NCBI RefSeq assembly: GCF_013255915.1
Contig: NZ_CP053896.1
Coordinates: forward strand, 2,170,001 to 2,234,000
From: Providencia rettgeri
Lineage (GTDB): Bacteria > Pseudomonadota > Gammaproteobacteria > Enterobacterales > Enterobacteriaceae
Direction: 5' to 3'
DNA: 64,000 nucleotides
The position numbers and the translations under genes were made by a program. Shown in pieces: positions 16,698 to 25,202 of the stretch. The stretch's first letter is position 1; each line of letters begins with the position of its first letter. The notes beneath the pieces were generated by a model. That model was not told the origin of the DNA. It saw only the letters and a program-made list of their open reading frames with translations, and made no database searches.

Positions 16698-17081
16698 TCA
16701 CTCATAATTATGAATCAAATGAAGCGGTTGCTTAACATCTAATTGGATTTGGTCATTCTGTCTAAAATCAAATGGCGTAATGCCATATTCCTTACGAAAC
16801 ATATAGGTAAAGTGGGACTGTGACCCAAAACCAAAATCCAGTGCGATATCGAAAATAGACTGGTTGCTGTTGCGCAGTAAGTTAACCGCACCAGCAAGAC
16901 GGCGTTGGCGGATGTATTTACCCAGTGAAATCCCTGTGACTTCTTTAAAAATTTTTTGCATATGCCAAAGTGAATAGCCTGAATAAGCCGCGAGCTCTTC
17001 TAAGTGGATCACGCGCCCTAAGTGTTCTTCTATCCATTTACTCAAAGCATAAACAAGTGCTAAGTGGTTATCTTGTGGCAT
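16698..17081 (-). CDS. MarA/SoxS/AarP-like AraC-family regulator
   Basis: A single-domain AraC/XylS activator of 127 residues, the same length as MarA. Both helix-turn-helix units are visible: HLEELAAYSGYSLWHMQKIFKEVTG and SIFDIALDFGFGSQSHFTYMFRKEYGITPFDFR. Small regulators of this kind (MarA, SoxS, RamA, and AarP of Providencia) bind as monomers to marbox sites and control efflux, porin and resistance genes. There is no ligand-binding domain, so activity is set by expression level. Which paralogue this is cannot be decided by eye. The ribosome site is weak (TTGAG next to the ATG). Confidence 0.88.
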   Translation of the reverse strand: MPQDNHLALVYALSKWIEEHLGRVIHLEELAAYSGYSLWHMQKIFKEVTGISLGKYIRQRRLAGAVNLLRNSNQSIFDIALDFGFGSQSHFTYMFRKEYGITPFDFRQNDQIQLDVKQPLHLIHNYE

Positions 17082-17414
17082 CTCAAATGTTTTCTAGTTT
17101 TACGGTAGCAGAAGTATACACAACTTCATTTCATCATGACAAAGGCTGCTTGTGCGGTATTTCCTATTTTTAGGATAAAAAAAGCACAATCAGAATAAGT
17201 TAATGGCCAATAGCACCTAAAATGAGCGAAATTTTTGTAAAAAGAGGTCAATTGCATATTTTCCTCAAATTTAAGGCTCGAAATTAGAGTACCATTTATT
17301 TTATAAACGCATTACGTGCAATGCCATAAGTGATATCAATCATAAAATGGCAGTACCTTAGTATTGTAATCATTTGAAAAATAAAATCATCATAGAAATA
17401 TGAAGGAATTATCG
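17082..17414. other. Intergenic region between divergent regulator and mgrB
   Basis: About 330 AT-rich bases holding the two divergent promoters. I see no gene and no convincing PhoP box (paired GTTTA repeats). Confidence 0.4.
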
Positions 17415-17561
17415 GTGTTTGGTCGTAAATTAATTATTGTTATAAGTGCAATCTTGGCCTGTATTTTTCTCTATCTTTTAGCGATGGATAGCCTGTGCGA
17501 CCAAGGTGGAGAGGACTTTATTTTTGGTATTTGTCGTGTAACTGACTTGTTACCATTTTGA
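17415..17561 (+). CDS. mgrB: PhoQ inhibitor MgrB (small membrane protein)
   Basis: A 48-residue protein: a short Lys/Arg N terminus, one membrane helix (LIIVISAILACIFLYLLAM), then a periplasmic tail with CDQ...FFGIC-type spacing (SLCDQGGEDFIFGICRVTDLLPF). E. coli MgrB has the same layout, with MCDQ, SGIC and a terminal FIPW. MgrB sits in the inner membrane and represses the PhoQ kinase; its two periplasmic Cys are needed. I choose GTG 17415 because AAGGA is seven bases upstream and the length (48) fits E. coli (47). The ATG at 17400 would add five residues and has no ribosome site. It stands alone between a MarA-like regulator and an amino acid permease. Confidence 0.85.
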   Translation: MFGRKLIIVISAILACIFLYLLAMDSLCDQGGEDFIFGICRVTDLLPF

Positions 17562-17791
17562 ATTTGCTTTTTAATGCACAATCCATGATATTGAGTTGGG
17601 GTAACTATCCTGCGGTATCATTTTGTTATGTGATGAAAAAAAATAACTAATAGCACCAGCTTCTGGTTCGTAGAATAGGGTAAAAACAGCGCCAGAAGAA
17701 TGTAGTGTTAATAAGAAAATTCAAATAAACTTGTGTCATTATCATTAGTTTGGGCGATAAAAAGCAAGTAAGAGGACGAAAGGGTAAAGTT

Positions 17792-19168
17792 ATGGCGCAA
17801 CAGCAACAGACGCTAAAGCGGGGATTAAAAAATAGGCATATCCAATTGATTGCTTTGGGAGGCGCTGTTGGTACAGGGTTATTCCTCGGAATAGCAACAA
17901 CCATACAAATGGCAGGGCCATCAGTTTTACTTGGCTATGCATTGTGTGGGTTTATTGCTTTTCTTATCATGCGCCAGTTGGGAGAAATGATTGTTCAGGA
18001 ACCGGTCGCGGGTTCATTTAGCCATTTTGCATTTAAGTATTGGGGTGGTTTTGCGGGCTTCCTCTCAGGGTGGAATTACTGGGTTATGTTTATCCTTGTT
18101 GGGATGACAGAACTGACGGCCGCAGGTAAATATATGCAACACTGGTGGCCTGAGCTCCCGATATGGGTTTCTGCCGCGGTGTTTTTTATTGCGGTAAATG
18201 CCGTTAACTTGGTTAATGTTCGCTCTTATGGGGAAACTGAATTCTGGTTTGCATTGATTAAAGTTATTGCTGTCGTAGCTATGATTATTTTTGGTTGCTA
18301 CTTACTACTTAGCGGTCATGGTGGCTCACAAGCGAAAGTGAGTAACTTATGGGAGTATGGCGGTTTCTTTGCTAATGGTTTTAATGGGCTAATAATGGCT
18401 TTGGCTATTATTATGTTTTCATTTGGGGGCTTAGAGCTAGTCGGTATTACGGCCGCAGAGGCAGAAGACCCAGATAAAAGCATTCCAAAAGCGATAAACC
18501 AAGTTGTGTACCGTATCTTGATTTTTTATATTGGTTCGTTAGCTGTATTGTTAGCGTTGTACCCTTGGGTTGACCTTGATGGCAAAACAAGCCCATTTGT
18601 ATTAATTTTCCACGAATTAGGGGACTTACTAGTTGCTAATTCGTTGAACGTTGTCATTTTGATCGCTGCGTTGTCTGTTTATAACAGCGGGGCTTATGCG
18701 ACAAGCCGTATGTTGTATGGTTTGGCACAACAAAGTAATGCACCTAAATTTCTTGCAAAAGTGAATAAAGGTGGCGTTCCAGTCATGGCTTTATTAGTTT
18801 CAGGTATTGCGACTTCTGGAGGGATTTTAATTAACTTTGTGATGGAAGGTAAGGCTTTCGAATTATTAATGTCATTGGTTGTGACGACGTTAGTTCTGAA
18901 CTGGATTATGATTTGTGTTTCAAATTTGAAGTTCAGAGCGGCAATGAACAAACAAGGTGTTGAAACGAAATTTAAAAGCATTTGGTATCCATTTGGGAAC
19001 TATCTATGCTTAGCATTTTTGCTGTTAATTTTAGGGATTATCCTGACAATGGACGGCTTACGTATCTCGGTATTAATTATGCCATTATGGATAGCGGTTC
19101 TATGGGTTGGGTACCAGTTCTCAGGGGCTAAAAAGCAAGATTTAGCTAAAAGCCAACAGCTGAGCTAA
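17792..19168 (+). CDS. Aromatic amino acid permease (AroP/PheP family)
   Basis: An APC-superfamily permease of 458 residues with twelve helices. It carries the AroP/PheP core: LKRGLKNRHIQLIALGGAVGTGLFLG, IAFLIMRQLGEM, SGWNYWVMFILVGM, NLVNVRSYGETEFWFALIKV and MFSFGGLELVGITAAEAEDP. Features alternate between those of AroP (VAGSFSHFA, KVSNLW) and PheP (IQMAGP-VLLGY, FLSGWNYWVMF), so the exact specificity is left open. It imports Phe and possibly Tyr or Trp with protons. The ATG at 17792 has AAAGGG eight bases upstream; an upstream TTG frame is unlikely. A bidirectional terminator follows. Confidence 0.9.
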   Translation: MAQQQQTLKRGLKNRHIQLIALGGAVGTGLFLGIATTIQMAGPSVLLGYALCGFIAFLIMRQLGEMIVQEPVAGSFSHFAFKYWGGFAGFLSGWNYWVMFILVGMTELTAAGKYMQHWWPELPIWVSAAVFFIAVNAVNLVNVRSYGETEFWFALIKVIAVVAMIIFGCYLLLSGHGGSQAKVSNLWEYGGFFANGFNGLIMALAIIMFSFGGLELVGITAAEAEDPDKSIPKAINQVVYRILIFYIGSLAVLLALYPWVDLDGKTSPFVLIFHELGDLLVANSLNVVILIAALSVYNSGAYATSRMLYGLAQQSNAPKFLAKVNKGGVPVMALLVSGIATSGGILINFVMEGKAFELLMSLVVTTLVLNWIMICVSNLKFRAAMNKQGVETKFKSIWYPFGNYLCLAFLLLILGIILTMDGLRISVLIMPLWIAVLWVGYQFSGAKKQDLAKSQQLS

Positions 19169-19186
19169 ATTTGATTTTCTGATAAT

Positions 19187-19221
19187 AAAAAGGTCGGTGG
19201 GAATATCCCACCGGCCTTTTT
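19187..19221. terminator. Strong bidirectional intrinsic terminator
   Basis: AAAAAGGTCGGTGGGA / TCCCACCGGCCTTTTT around a 3-base loop (one G-T pair), between the convergent permease and pagP genes. Confidence 0.9.
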
Positions 19222-19243
19222 ATACAGTAATGAAGTACTTAAA

Positions 19244-19819
19244 TTACCATTGCCAACGTAACCAAGCGAATAATACGTTACCGTTATTATAAGTTCCCGG
19301 AATATAAGTGGCTTGTAGCGAAAGTTTGTCATATTCCACTGATACCAGAGGAAGCGGTGCTGGGATCGGAATATAGTACATATCCTTGCGGGCAGTAACA
19401 CTTAGAGTGAAGCCAGCTCCCATGCGAAAACCATCAATGTCCCCTGGGATCCACATTTTTTGGAATGCATAACCACCAATTGGCTCCCAATCATTATGTG
19501 AATCTTTAAATGCCATTGCATAGATAGCATGCCAGTCATTGTCTTCATCATAACGATATTTACCAAAGCCCAGACCCCAAGGGCGCTCGTTATATTCATC
19601 TGTTTTTTTCTTGTCGTACATTGCACGGTTGTGCCAAGTCACAGCGGGAACGTATAGCTCATATTTGTCTGAGTCCCATGTGGTACTGACATTACTTTTA
19701 AATGTATCCCATAAATTTGCTGATTGCTCTTGTGCAACGGCAGGCGATGATATGCAGATTGAGGCGCTCATGAGTAGCGATGCACCTACGGCCAACTGTA
19801 TGTTTTTATAAACTCTCAT
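19244..19819 (-). CDS. pagP: Lipid A palmitoyltransferase PagP
   Basis: An outer-membrane beta-barrel enzyme of 191 residues. It transfers palmitate from phospholipid to lipid A and helps resist cationic peptides. A Sec signal ends SSPAVA before QEQ (residues 1-29). The N-terminal amphipathic helix (LWDTFKSNVSTTW) precedes the barrel, which ends in WLRWQW. The catalytic triad is visible as His63, Asp106 and Ser107, with the same 43-residue spacing as His33-Asp76-Ser77 of mature E. coli PagP. PhoPQ controls pagP in relatives; I see no clear PhoP box here, but an imperfect palindrome lies just upstream. It is monocistronic. Confidence 0.95.
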   Translation of the reverse strand: MRVYKNIQLAVGASLLMSASICISSPAVAQEQSANLWDTFKSNVSTTWDSDKYELYVPAVTWHNRAMYDKKKTDEYNERPWGLGFGKYRYDEDNDWHAIYAMAFKDSHNDWEPIGGYAFQKMWIPGDIDGFRMGAGFTLSVTARKDMYYIPIPAPLPLVSVEYDKLSLQATYIPGTYNNGNVLFAWLRWQW

Positions 19820-19865
19820 TGTAAATCCAGTTCTGTATCGCAGATATAAAAATGATGATTAGCTC

Positions 19866-19886
19866 GCTAATGATTATCAGATTAGC
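19866..19886. promoter_or_regulatory. Imperfect palindrome in pagP promoter region
   Basis: GCTAAT and ATTAGC arms around GATTATCAG. By eye it agrees with the 19-base Fur consensus at about 13 positions. It could bind a regulator, but this is weak evidence. Confidence 0.25.
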
Positions 19887-20376
19887 ATTATTATTATAAT
19901 TTTGAGCGAAATTATTTTAATTAAGATGTACAGAATATAACAGTATTTATTACATAGTTAAGGATAATAATTGGCTGGTCATGGTAGAACCGTTTAATTT
20001 TGCCTGTTTTTAAGTAGGATAACCGATAGATAAATTGGATGTTAACTTATCAGATTGGTTATTGAATAGGCTAATCCTCCTAAAAATAACCAATAATAAT
20101 AGATAAGGTATTTCATTTTCTTATTAATAAAGCCGTTATTTGATAAGAAAAAATGAAAGAGAATTTTTTAATCAAGAATAAGAGAAAACATTGTGTCACT
20201 CATTATTGTTGTATTTAACGTTTTGTAATAAAAAGATATTTTTAACAATTTAGGTGATTACGACTAGTAATGTTGATAGAGCAGACATTTATGAAAAATA
20301 GCGTGCAAACAAATCTAAAAAGTATGATGCACGTCAAATAATGACTTGTCTCAATGGGATGAAATGAGTGTTATAG

Positions 20377-20397
20377 GCGGCAGGTATAAGCTGCTGC
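20377..20397 (+). other. Hairpin in the yjjI leader
   Basis: GCGGCAG and CTGCTGC form a seven-base stem (one G-T pair) about 95 bases before yjjI, in a stretch with higher GC than its surroundings. I recognise no riboswitch class. Confidence 0.35.
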
Positions 20398-20490
20398 ATG
20401 TCAACACGGGTAGGAGCGAGTACTTAAAGGTTTATAGCATATACATTGCTGTGCGTAACCTTGGCTTCTAACTAACAAAGGAACATCACC

Positions 20491-22047
20491 ATGATGAAAC
20501 GCCAAGAACCACTGACTGAATATCAAGCAAAATGCTTGGCTATCGCTACAGACAAAATATTATCACCAAAACAAAAAGCCAATTTTTTAGCGATAGAGGC
20601 CGATAGTAATATTCCTTACCTTGCGATGAGCCAACCCCTAGCGGATGCGTTAAATGAACGTGTTATTTGTGATATGTATGAAGGAAATGCACCGTATAAG
20701 CCACGTTATGTATTGCCTGATTATGTAAAATACCTCAAGCAAGGTTCAAAATACTTAGAGTTAGCCCCTGCTGAGGACTTTGATGATGCCCTTAATCATC
20801 TGATGATTTTGTACCACCACGTCCCTTCGGTAACCAATTTCCCTGTGTTTTTAGGGTATTTAGATAAAGTCCTCATGCCATACGTGGGTGAGTTGACAGA
20901 AGAACAACTGTATCCAAAACTAAAAAGATTCTGGGTGCAGTTAGACCGAACTCTACCTGATGCTTTTATGCATGCCAATATTGGGCCTGATGACAACGTT
21001 ATTTGCCGTTTGATTTTACGTATTGATGCAGAACTAAAACAAGTCGCACCTAACCTGACATTTGTCTATCATCCACAACGCACACCAGAGTCACTTTTCT
21101 TACAAGCGATTGAGAATATTTGTGAATGTAGTAAGCCACATATTGCAAATGATATTGTTCATAGTGCGGCATTCGATAAACAAGGTTACGGTATTGTCAG
21201 TTGTTATAATGCATTACCTGTTGCGGGTGGCGGAAGCACTTTAGTTCGTATTAATTTGCGCGAAGTTGCGTTACGCAGTCAAAATTCAGCTGATTTTTTA
21301 AATGTGCAATTGAAAAAGTATTGTGAGTTACAAATGGAACTCATTGAAACACGTAGCGCATTTTTATATGAGGAATCTAATTTCTTCCAAACCAGTTTTC
21401 TTGTTCAAGAGGGGTTAATTGAGCCAGAACGCTTTGCACCGATGTTTGGTATTTATGGTTTAGCTGAGGCCGTGAATATCTTGATGGAAAAAGATGGCGT
21501 GAAAGGCCAGTACCAAGCGAATTCACCAGCTTTACCATTGTCTTATCAAATTAGTGAACAATTGGCAGACTTTGTTGAAACAACACCGGTTAAATATGGC
21601 TATAAAAACCGAGCTATGCTTCATGCGCAATCTGGGATTAGCTCAGACATAGGAACGACGCCGGGGGCTCGTATTCCATATGGTGAGGAGCCTGATCCTG
21701 TGTCGCATATTCAAGCCGTTGCACCTCATCACAAACACTATTTATCTGGGATCAGTGACATTTTAACCATCGATGAAACGATTAAACAAAACCCGCAAGC
21801 ATTAATGCAATTGTGCAAAGGGGCGTTTAGTTGTGGGATGCGCGAATTTACCGCAAACGTGGCAAGTAATGATTTAGTCCGTGTCACTGGCTATATGGTG
21901 CGTTTGTCAGATATCGAAAAATACAAAGAACAAGGTTCTAGAAGCAATACTACCTGGTTAGGTGAAGAAGCGACTAAGAACTGTAAAATTACAGCCCGTC
22001 AGCAGCGAGTCATCAGCAATGAGCAATCGATGCGCTACGCTGAATAA
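20491..22047 (+). CDS. yjjI: YjjI-family glycyl radical enzyme
   Basis: A glycyl radical protein of 518 residues (E. coli YjjI is 516), highly similar throughout: the VICDMYEGNAPYKPRYVLPDY start, RTLPDAFMHANIGP, and CECSKPHIAN. The thiyl-forming Cys is likely in GYGIVSCYNALP, and the C-terminal glycyl radical site is DLVRVTGYMVRLSD. The substrate of YjjI has not been established. The radical is formed only under anaerobic conditions by the partner activase, whose gene overlaps its 3' end. AAAGGA precedes the ATG by eight bases. Expression is probably anaerobic, but I did not find a full FNR site. Confidence 0.93.
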   Translation: MMKRQEPLTEYQAKCLAIATDKILSPKQKANFLAIEADSNIPYLAMSQPLADALNERVICDMYEGNAPYKPRYVLPDYVKYLKQGSKYLELAPAEDFDDALNHLMILYHHVPSVTNFPVFLGYLDKVLMPYVGELTEEQLYPKLKRFWVQLDRTLPDAFMHANIGPDDNVICRLILRIDAELKQVAPNLTFVYHPQRTPESLFLQAIENICECSKPHIANDIVHSAAFDKQGYGIVSCYNALPVAGGGSTLVRINLREVALRSQNSADFLNVQLKKYCELQMELIETRSAFLYEESNFFQTSFLVQEGLIEPERFAPMFGIYGLAEAVNILMEKDGVKGQYQANSPALPLSYQISEQLADFVETTPVKYGYKNRAMLHAQSGISSDIGTTPGARIPYGEEPDPVSHIQAVAPHHKHYLSGISDILTIDETIKQNPQALMQLCKGAFSCGMREFTANVASNDLVRVTGYMVRLSDIEKYKEQGSRSNTTWLGEEATKNCKITARQQRVISNEQSMRYAE

Positions 22048-22885
22048 GGTTATTCCTTTTTCCTGCGTAGATGGGCCGGGCAATCGACATGTTATCTTTT
22101 TGCAAGGTTGCAATTTACGTTGTTTGAATTGCCATAATCCATATACCATGGCGCTCTGTGACCATTGTGGGGACTGCGTTTTAACCTGTCCTCACAATGG
22201 GTTATCATTTGTTGATGGTAAGGTTATATGGGATAGCGATGCCTGCCAGCTCTGTGACACTTGTTTACAAACGTGCACTAAGAATTCAAGCCCAATGACA
22301 GTGTCGTTAAGTGTTAATGATGCTATCAATGACTTGAAAAAAAATGTTGTCTTTCTGAATGGTATAACCATTAGTGGCGGGGAAGCAACAACACAATTAC
22401 CTTTTATTATTGAATTATTTAAAGCGATTAAAGACACACCTGAACTGAAACATTTAACCTGCTTTATTGACAGTAATGGCCATCTTGCTTCTGCGGGGTG
22501 GAGTAAGGTAATTGAGTATACTGATGGCGTAATGATTGACTTAAAATCATGGAGCGATGAGTGTGCCTTAAGATTAACTGGGAAAGATAACCAACGTGTA
22601 TTTCAATCAATTCAATTTCTGGCACAAGCGGGGAAATTGTATGAATTGCGTTTATTATATATTCCTCAGCAAACAGATTATCTAGAACATATTGATAAAC
22701 TGGCTGATTTCTTAAATCAACTTCCTGCAAACACACGAATAAAAGTTAATGCTTTTCAGCAACATGGCGTAAAAAATGAAGCGGCTAACTGGCCTGCGGC
22801 AACCCAAACGGAAGTAGAGACATTTGCCCAGCTATTAAAACAGCGAGGTGTCGGTAACATTCATTTGCCTAATGTGTACTTATAA
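22019..22885 (+). CDS. yjjW: YjjW glycyl-radical-enzyme activase (radical SAM)
   Basis: A 288-residue radical SAM protein that installs the glycyl radical on YjjI. The SAM cluster motif CNLRCLNC (Cys-x3-Cys-x2-Cys) follows IPFSCVDGPGNRHVIFLQG. Next come two ferredoxin-like Cys clusters (CDHCGDCVLTCP and CQLCDTCLQTC), then the ISGGEATTQ motif that binds SAM. I start it at ATG 22019 by alignment with E. coli YjjW, which overlaps the yjjI stop by 29 bases and implies translational coupling. A frame opening at 21962 would add 19 residues without similarity. The pair forms an operon. Confidence 0.93.
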   Translation: MSNRCATLNKVIPFSCVDGPGNRHVIFLQGCNLRCLNCHNPYTMALCDHCGDCVLTCPHNGLSFVDGKVIWDSDACQLCDTCLQTCTKNSSPMTVSLSVNDAINDLKKNVVFLNGITISGGEATTQLPFIIELFKAIKDTPELKHLTCFIDSNGHLASAGWSKVIEYTDGVMIDLKSWSDECALRLTGKDNQRVFQSIQFLAQAGKLYELRLLYIPQQTDYLEHIDKLADFLNQLPANTRIKVNAFQQHGVKNEAANWPAATQTEVETFAQLLKQRGVGNIHLPNVYL

Positions 22886-23076
22886 GTCACGCTAATTTTT
22901 CCTGTGTAATATATTTCCCCTTTTTATCTAAGTCATTAAAATTCATTCACTAACCGCTGGTATTTGTTAAATGATATGAGACAATCAAAGCGGTTTTATT
23001 GTTTGATTTAAAATGATTTCAGTAAACCTCGCTTATCAATCTATTCAAATGCTTTAGCCGAAAAGGGGAATCACTC

Positions 23077-23874
23077 ATGAGGATCAATGCGTTAACCATA
23101 GCCGGAACAGACCCATCGGGTGGGGCGGGTATTCAGGCGGATTTAAAAACTTTCTCTGCGTTAGAGGCTTATGGTACGAGTGTGATGACGGCATTGGTGG
23201 CTCAAAATACCCGAGGCGTGCAATCTGTCCAAGACTTACCCCCTGAATTTGTGGCGGCACAATTAGACTCTGTTCTCAGTGATGTGCGAATTGATAGCGC
23301 AAAAATCGGCATGTTATTTAACCAAAGTAATATCGCAGTTGTGGCGAAGGCGCTGAAGCAATATCCTATTCCGTATGTGGTATTGGATACTGTAATGGTG
23401 GCTAAAAGTGGCGACCCGTTACTATTACACGATGCGGTTGATGCACTGCGCCAACAATTATTGCCCCTCGTTTCTATAATTACACCGAATCTCCCTGAAG
23501 CCGCGGTATTACTAGACGAAAAAGTTGCACAAACAGAAAGCCAAATGTTGACTCAGGGGTATAAGTTACTTGAAAAAGGTTGCCAAGCGGTGTTGATGAA
23601 AGGTGGGCACCTAAGTGATGCTGAAAGCCCTGATTGGTTAATCACACCTGAAGGTGAATGGCGCTTTACCTCTATTCGCGTAAATACTAAAAATACCCAT
23701 GGTACTGGGTGTACTTTGTCAGCGGCTTTAGCTGCTCTGCGCCCTCGTTGCTCTGATTGGCAAGAAGCGGTTACGCAGGCTAAAGCCTATTTACAAGCTG
23801 CGTTAGAGCAAGCGGACAGTTTAGAAGTTGGCAAGGGGATTGGCCCAGTACACCACTTCCATGCATGGTGGTAG
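23077..23874 (+). CDS. thiD: Hydroxymethylpyrimidine / phosphomethylpyrimidine kinase ThiD
   Basis: A ribokinase-fold enzyme of 265 residues that phosphorylates HMP and then HMP-P in thiamine synthesis. The N-terminal ALTIAGTDPSGGAGIQADLKTF, the middle VMVAKSGDPLL and VLMKGGH, and the C-terminal NTHGTGCTLSAALAA with the anion hole and catalytic region are all present. AAAGGGG lies 9-10 bases before the ATG. It stands alone, away from thiM or thiE, and I found no thiamine riboswitch in the 190 bases upstream. A hairpin terminator follows. Confidence 0.94.
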   Translation: MRINALTIAGTDPSGGAGIQADLKTFSALEAYGTSVMTALVAQNTRGVQSVQDLPPEFVAAQLDSVLSDVRIDSAKIGMLFNQSNIAVVAKALKQYPIPYVVLDTVMVAKSGDPLLLHDAVDALRQQLLPLVSIITPNLPEAAVLLDEKVAQTESQMLTQGYKLLEKGCQAVLMKGGHLSDAESPDWLITPEGEWRFTSIRVNTKNTHGTGCTLSAALAALRPRCSDWQEAVTQAKAYLQAALEQADSLEVGKGIGPVHHFHAWW

Positions 23875-23886
23875 CCTGTAATGATT

Positions 23887-23910
23887 GAAAGCCCGAACAC
23901 TAGGGCTTTC
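23887..23910. terminator. Hairpin terminator between thiD and yegS
   Basis: GAAAGCCC / GGGCTTTC arms around an 8-base loop, between convergent genes. Confidence 0.65.
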
Positions 23911-23920
23911 TCGTTATATT

Positions 23921-24820
23921 TTAAGCTAATAAGTTACATTGAGGCGGCAACCGGCACTGAATAGCATTCGGCTGCACTGCGAACGTAAAGGTATCTCCCG
24001 ATAATGGCTCACCATCAAGGTTTAAGATCATATCGTGAGGAGATGAAATTTTTACCCATGATAATTGCCTTTCGACCAAGTGCTCGTTTTTATCGTCTGA
24101 AAATAGGTTTGCTAAAAATGCGGGTATGACATCCCTTGCAGGAATAATCAGTAAATTTAATGCGCCATCATTAATCAGTGCTTGCGGTGTCAGTTGTTGT
24201 CCTCCGCCCGCTTGGCGGCCGTTTCCGACAGCGATGACCAACGTTTCACCTTCCCAACTAAAGTTTTCGCCCTCAATGCGGCAAATATCCGTTTTCAGCG
24301 TATCAGGGCGCAATAAGCCATTTATCACGTAAGCGGCACCGCCCAATGCTGATTTCAGTGCTTCAGGCGTTTCGGTGGTAATACGCGTCCCAAAGCCGCC
24401 AGTTGCCATATTGAGAAAATAATATTGCTTATTGACTTGCGCAATATCAATGGGAACTGCTTTACCTTTTAATGAGAGAGCAAGGGCGGCTTCAATATCC
24501 AGTGGAATATTCGCGCTGGTGGCAAAATCATTTGCCGTTCCCATCGGGAGAATTCCTAAAGTAGGGCGAGAGTCACTCGGGAACTTCATCAAGGTACTGG
24601 CAACCGCATTTACTGTGCCGTCACCTCCTGCGGCAATGATGGTATCAACGCCGTGTTTTATTGCCTGAGAAATAAAATAATAAGTATCATCCAATTCCCA
24701 CGGAATACGGACTTGAATTTGATGGCCTTCATTACGTAAGTGAGTAATGGCCTTTCGCAGCTCAGCGTGATTGGCTTGTTTACCATTAAGGATAATCATG
24801 GCTGACTGATATTGATTCAT
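23921..24820 (-). CDS. yegS: Lipid kinase YegS
   Basis: A diacylglycerol-kinase-fold protein of 299 residues, like E. coli YegS, which phosphorylates lipids such as phosphatidylglycerol in vitro. The nucleotide-binding GGDGTVNAVA motif, LGILPMGTANDFATS, NMATGGFGTRITTETPE and GNGRQAGGGQQL are clear, as is the C-terminal LNLDGEPLSG. I start it at 24820 (MNQYQSAMIILNGK) by alignment; a longer frame from 24853 adds 11 residues. The ribosome site is weak. It lies downstream of cyaR on the same strand. Confidence 0.92.
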   Translation of the reverse strand: MNQYQSAMIILNGKQANHAELRKAITHLRNEGHQIQVRIPWELDDTYYFISQAIKHGVDTIIAAGGDGTVNAVASTLMKFPSDSRPTLGILPMGTANDFATSANIPLDIEAALALSLKGKAVPIDIAQVNKQYYFLNMATGGFGTRITTETPEALKSALGGAAYVINGLLRPDTLKTDICRIEGENFSWEGETLVIAVGNGRQAGGGQQLTPQALINDGALNLLIIPARDVIPAFLANLFSDDKNEHLVERQLSWVKISSPHDMILNLDGEPLSGDTFTFAVQPNAIQCRLPPQCNLLA

Positions 24821-24960
24821 ATATACCCATCCATTCGGCTTAACATATGGCAAATATTCGTTAAAATGAGTATAAATGGATTTATAAGATATTGATGAGC
24901 TTATTTTAGATTTTTTACAGTAATAGCGTTAACAAGAGAAATGAAATAGAAATTGCAGAT

Positions 24961-25047
24961 AAAAGAAATGGCTAGCTCAAGGGAGATTGAGCCAGCCAAG
25001 GAGGTGGTTCCTAGTCTTATTTTATGACTTTCTAGTTCTTCGTTTTC
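24961..25047 (-). ncRNA. cyaR: CyaR (RyeE) Hfq-dependent small RNA
   Basis: On the minus strand, next to the yegQ homologue as in E. coli, lies a sequence matching CyaR: GAAAAC, then CATAAAAT, then AGGAACCACCTCCTT followed by a terminator stem whose loop is TCTCCC. The stem is GGCTGGCTCAA / TTGAGCTAGCC (11 pairs, one G-U), with a T-rich tail ATTTCTTTT. From a start near 25047 to the tail it is about 87 bases, the E. coli length. In E. coli CyaR is activated by CRP-cAMP and pairs with ompX, nadE, luxS and yqaE messages through the anti-Shine-Dalgarno seed CCACCTCC. That seed is unchanged here, while the stem sequence has diverged with compensation. Confidence 0.9.
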
Positions 25048-25054
25048 AAGAGTG

Positions 25055-25060
25055 ACTATA
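25055..25060 (-). promoter_or_regulatory. cyaR -10 box
   Basis: TATAGT on the minus strand, 7-8 bases before the predicted cyaR start. Confidence 0.65.
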
Positions 25061-25081
25061 CGATATTGAATAGCCAATTGA

Positions 25082-25097
25082 TGTGATCTGTTGCATA
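25082..25097 (-). promoter_or_regulatory. CRP site at about -41.5 of cyaR
   Basis: TGTGA-N6-GCATA on the plus strand (TATGC-N6-TCACA toward cyaR), 8 of 10 consensus positions. The centre, 25089.5, lies about 42 bases upstream of the predicted start, the class II position. This fits the known CRP dependence of CyaR. Confidence 0.75.
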
Positions 25098-25202
25098 AAA
25101 TTGGATATTCAGTGCACTTTTCAATGTAAATGTCAATAACGCGAATGATTCTCATATAAGAAAAAGCATATAAAGTGAAATAATATCATATTATAGATAA
25201 AA

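Larger units (their letters stand above)
19820..20490. other. Long intergenic region between pagP and yjjI
   Basis: About 670 bases between divergent genes, with no credible protein gene. It holds an imperfect palindrome near pagP (19866-19886) and, near yjjI, a less AT-rich leader with a GCGGCAG/CTGCTGC hairpin (20377-20397). No full FNR site was found. Confidence 0.5.

Noticed and set aside
17300-17399. PhoP box before mgrB
   Set aside because: Only a poor half-match (GTTTA-type) was seen; not enough to call.
22886-23076. Thiamine riboswitch before thiD
   Set aside because: No CTGAGA core or matching 3' element in the leader.
24901-25155. 84-codon minus-strand frame
   Set aside because: It runs through the CyaR RNA, its promoter and terminator; it has no ribosome site and no family pattern.
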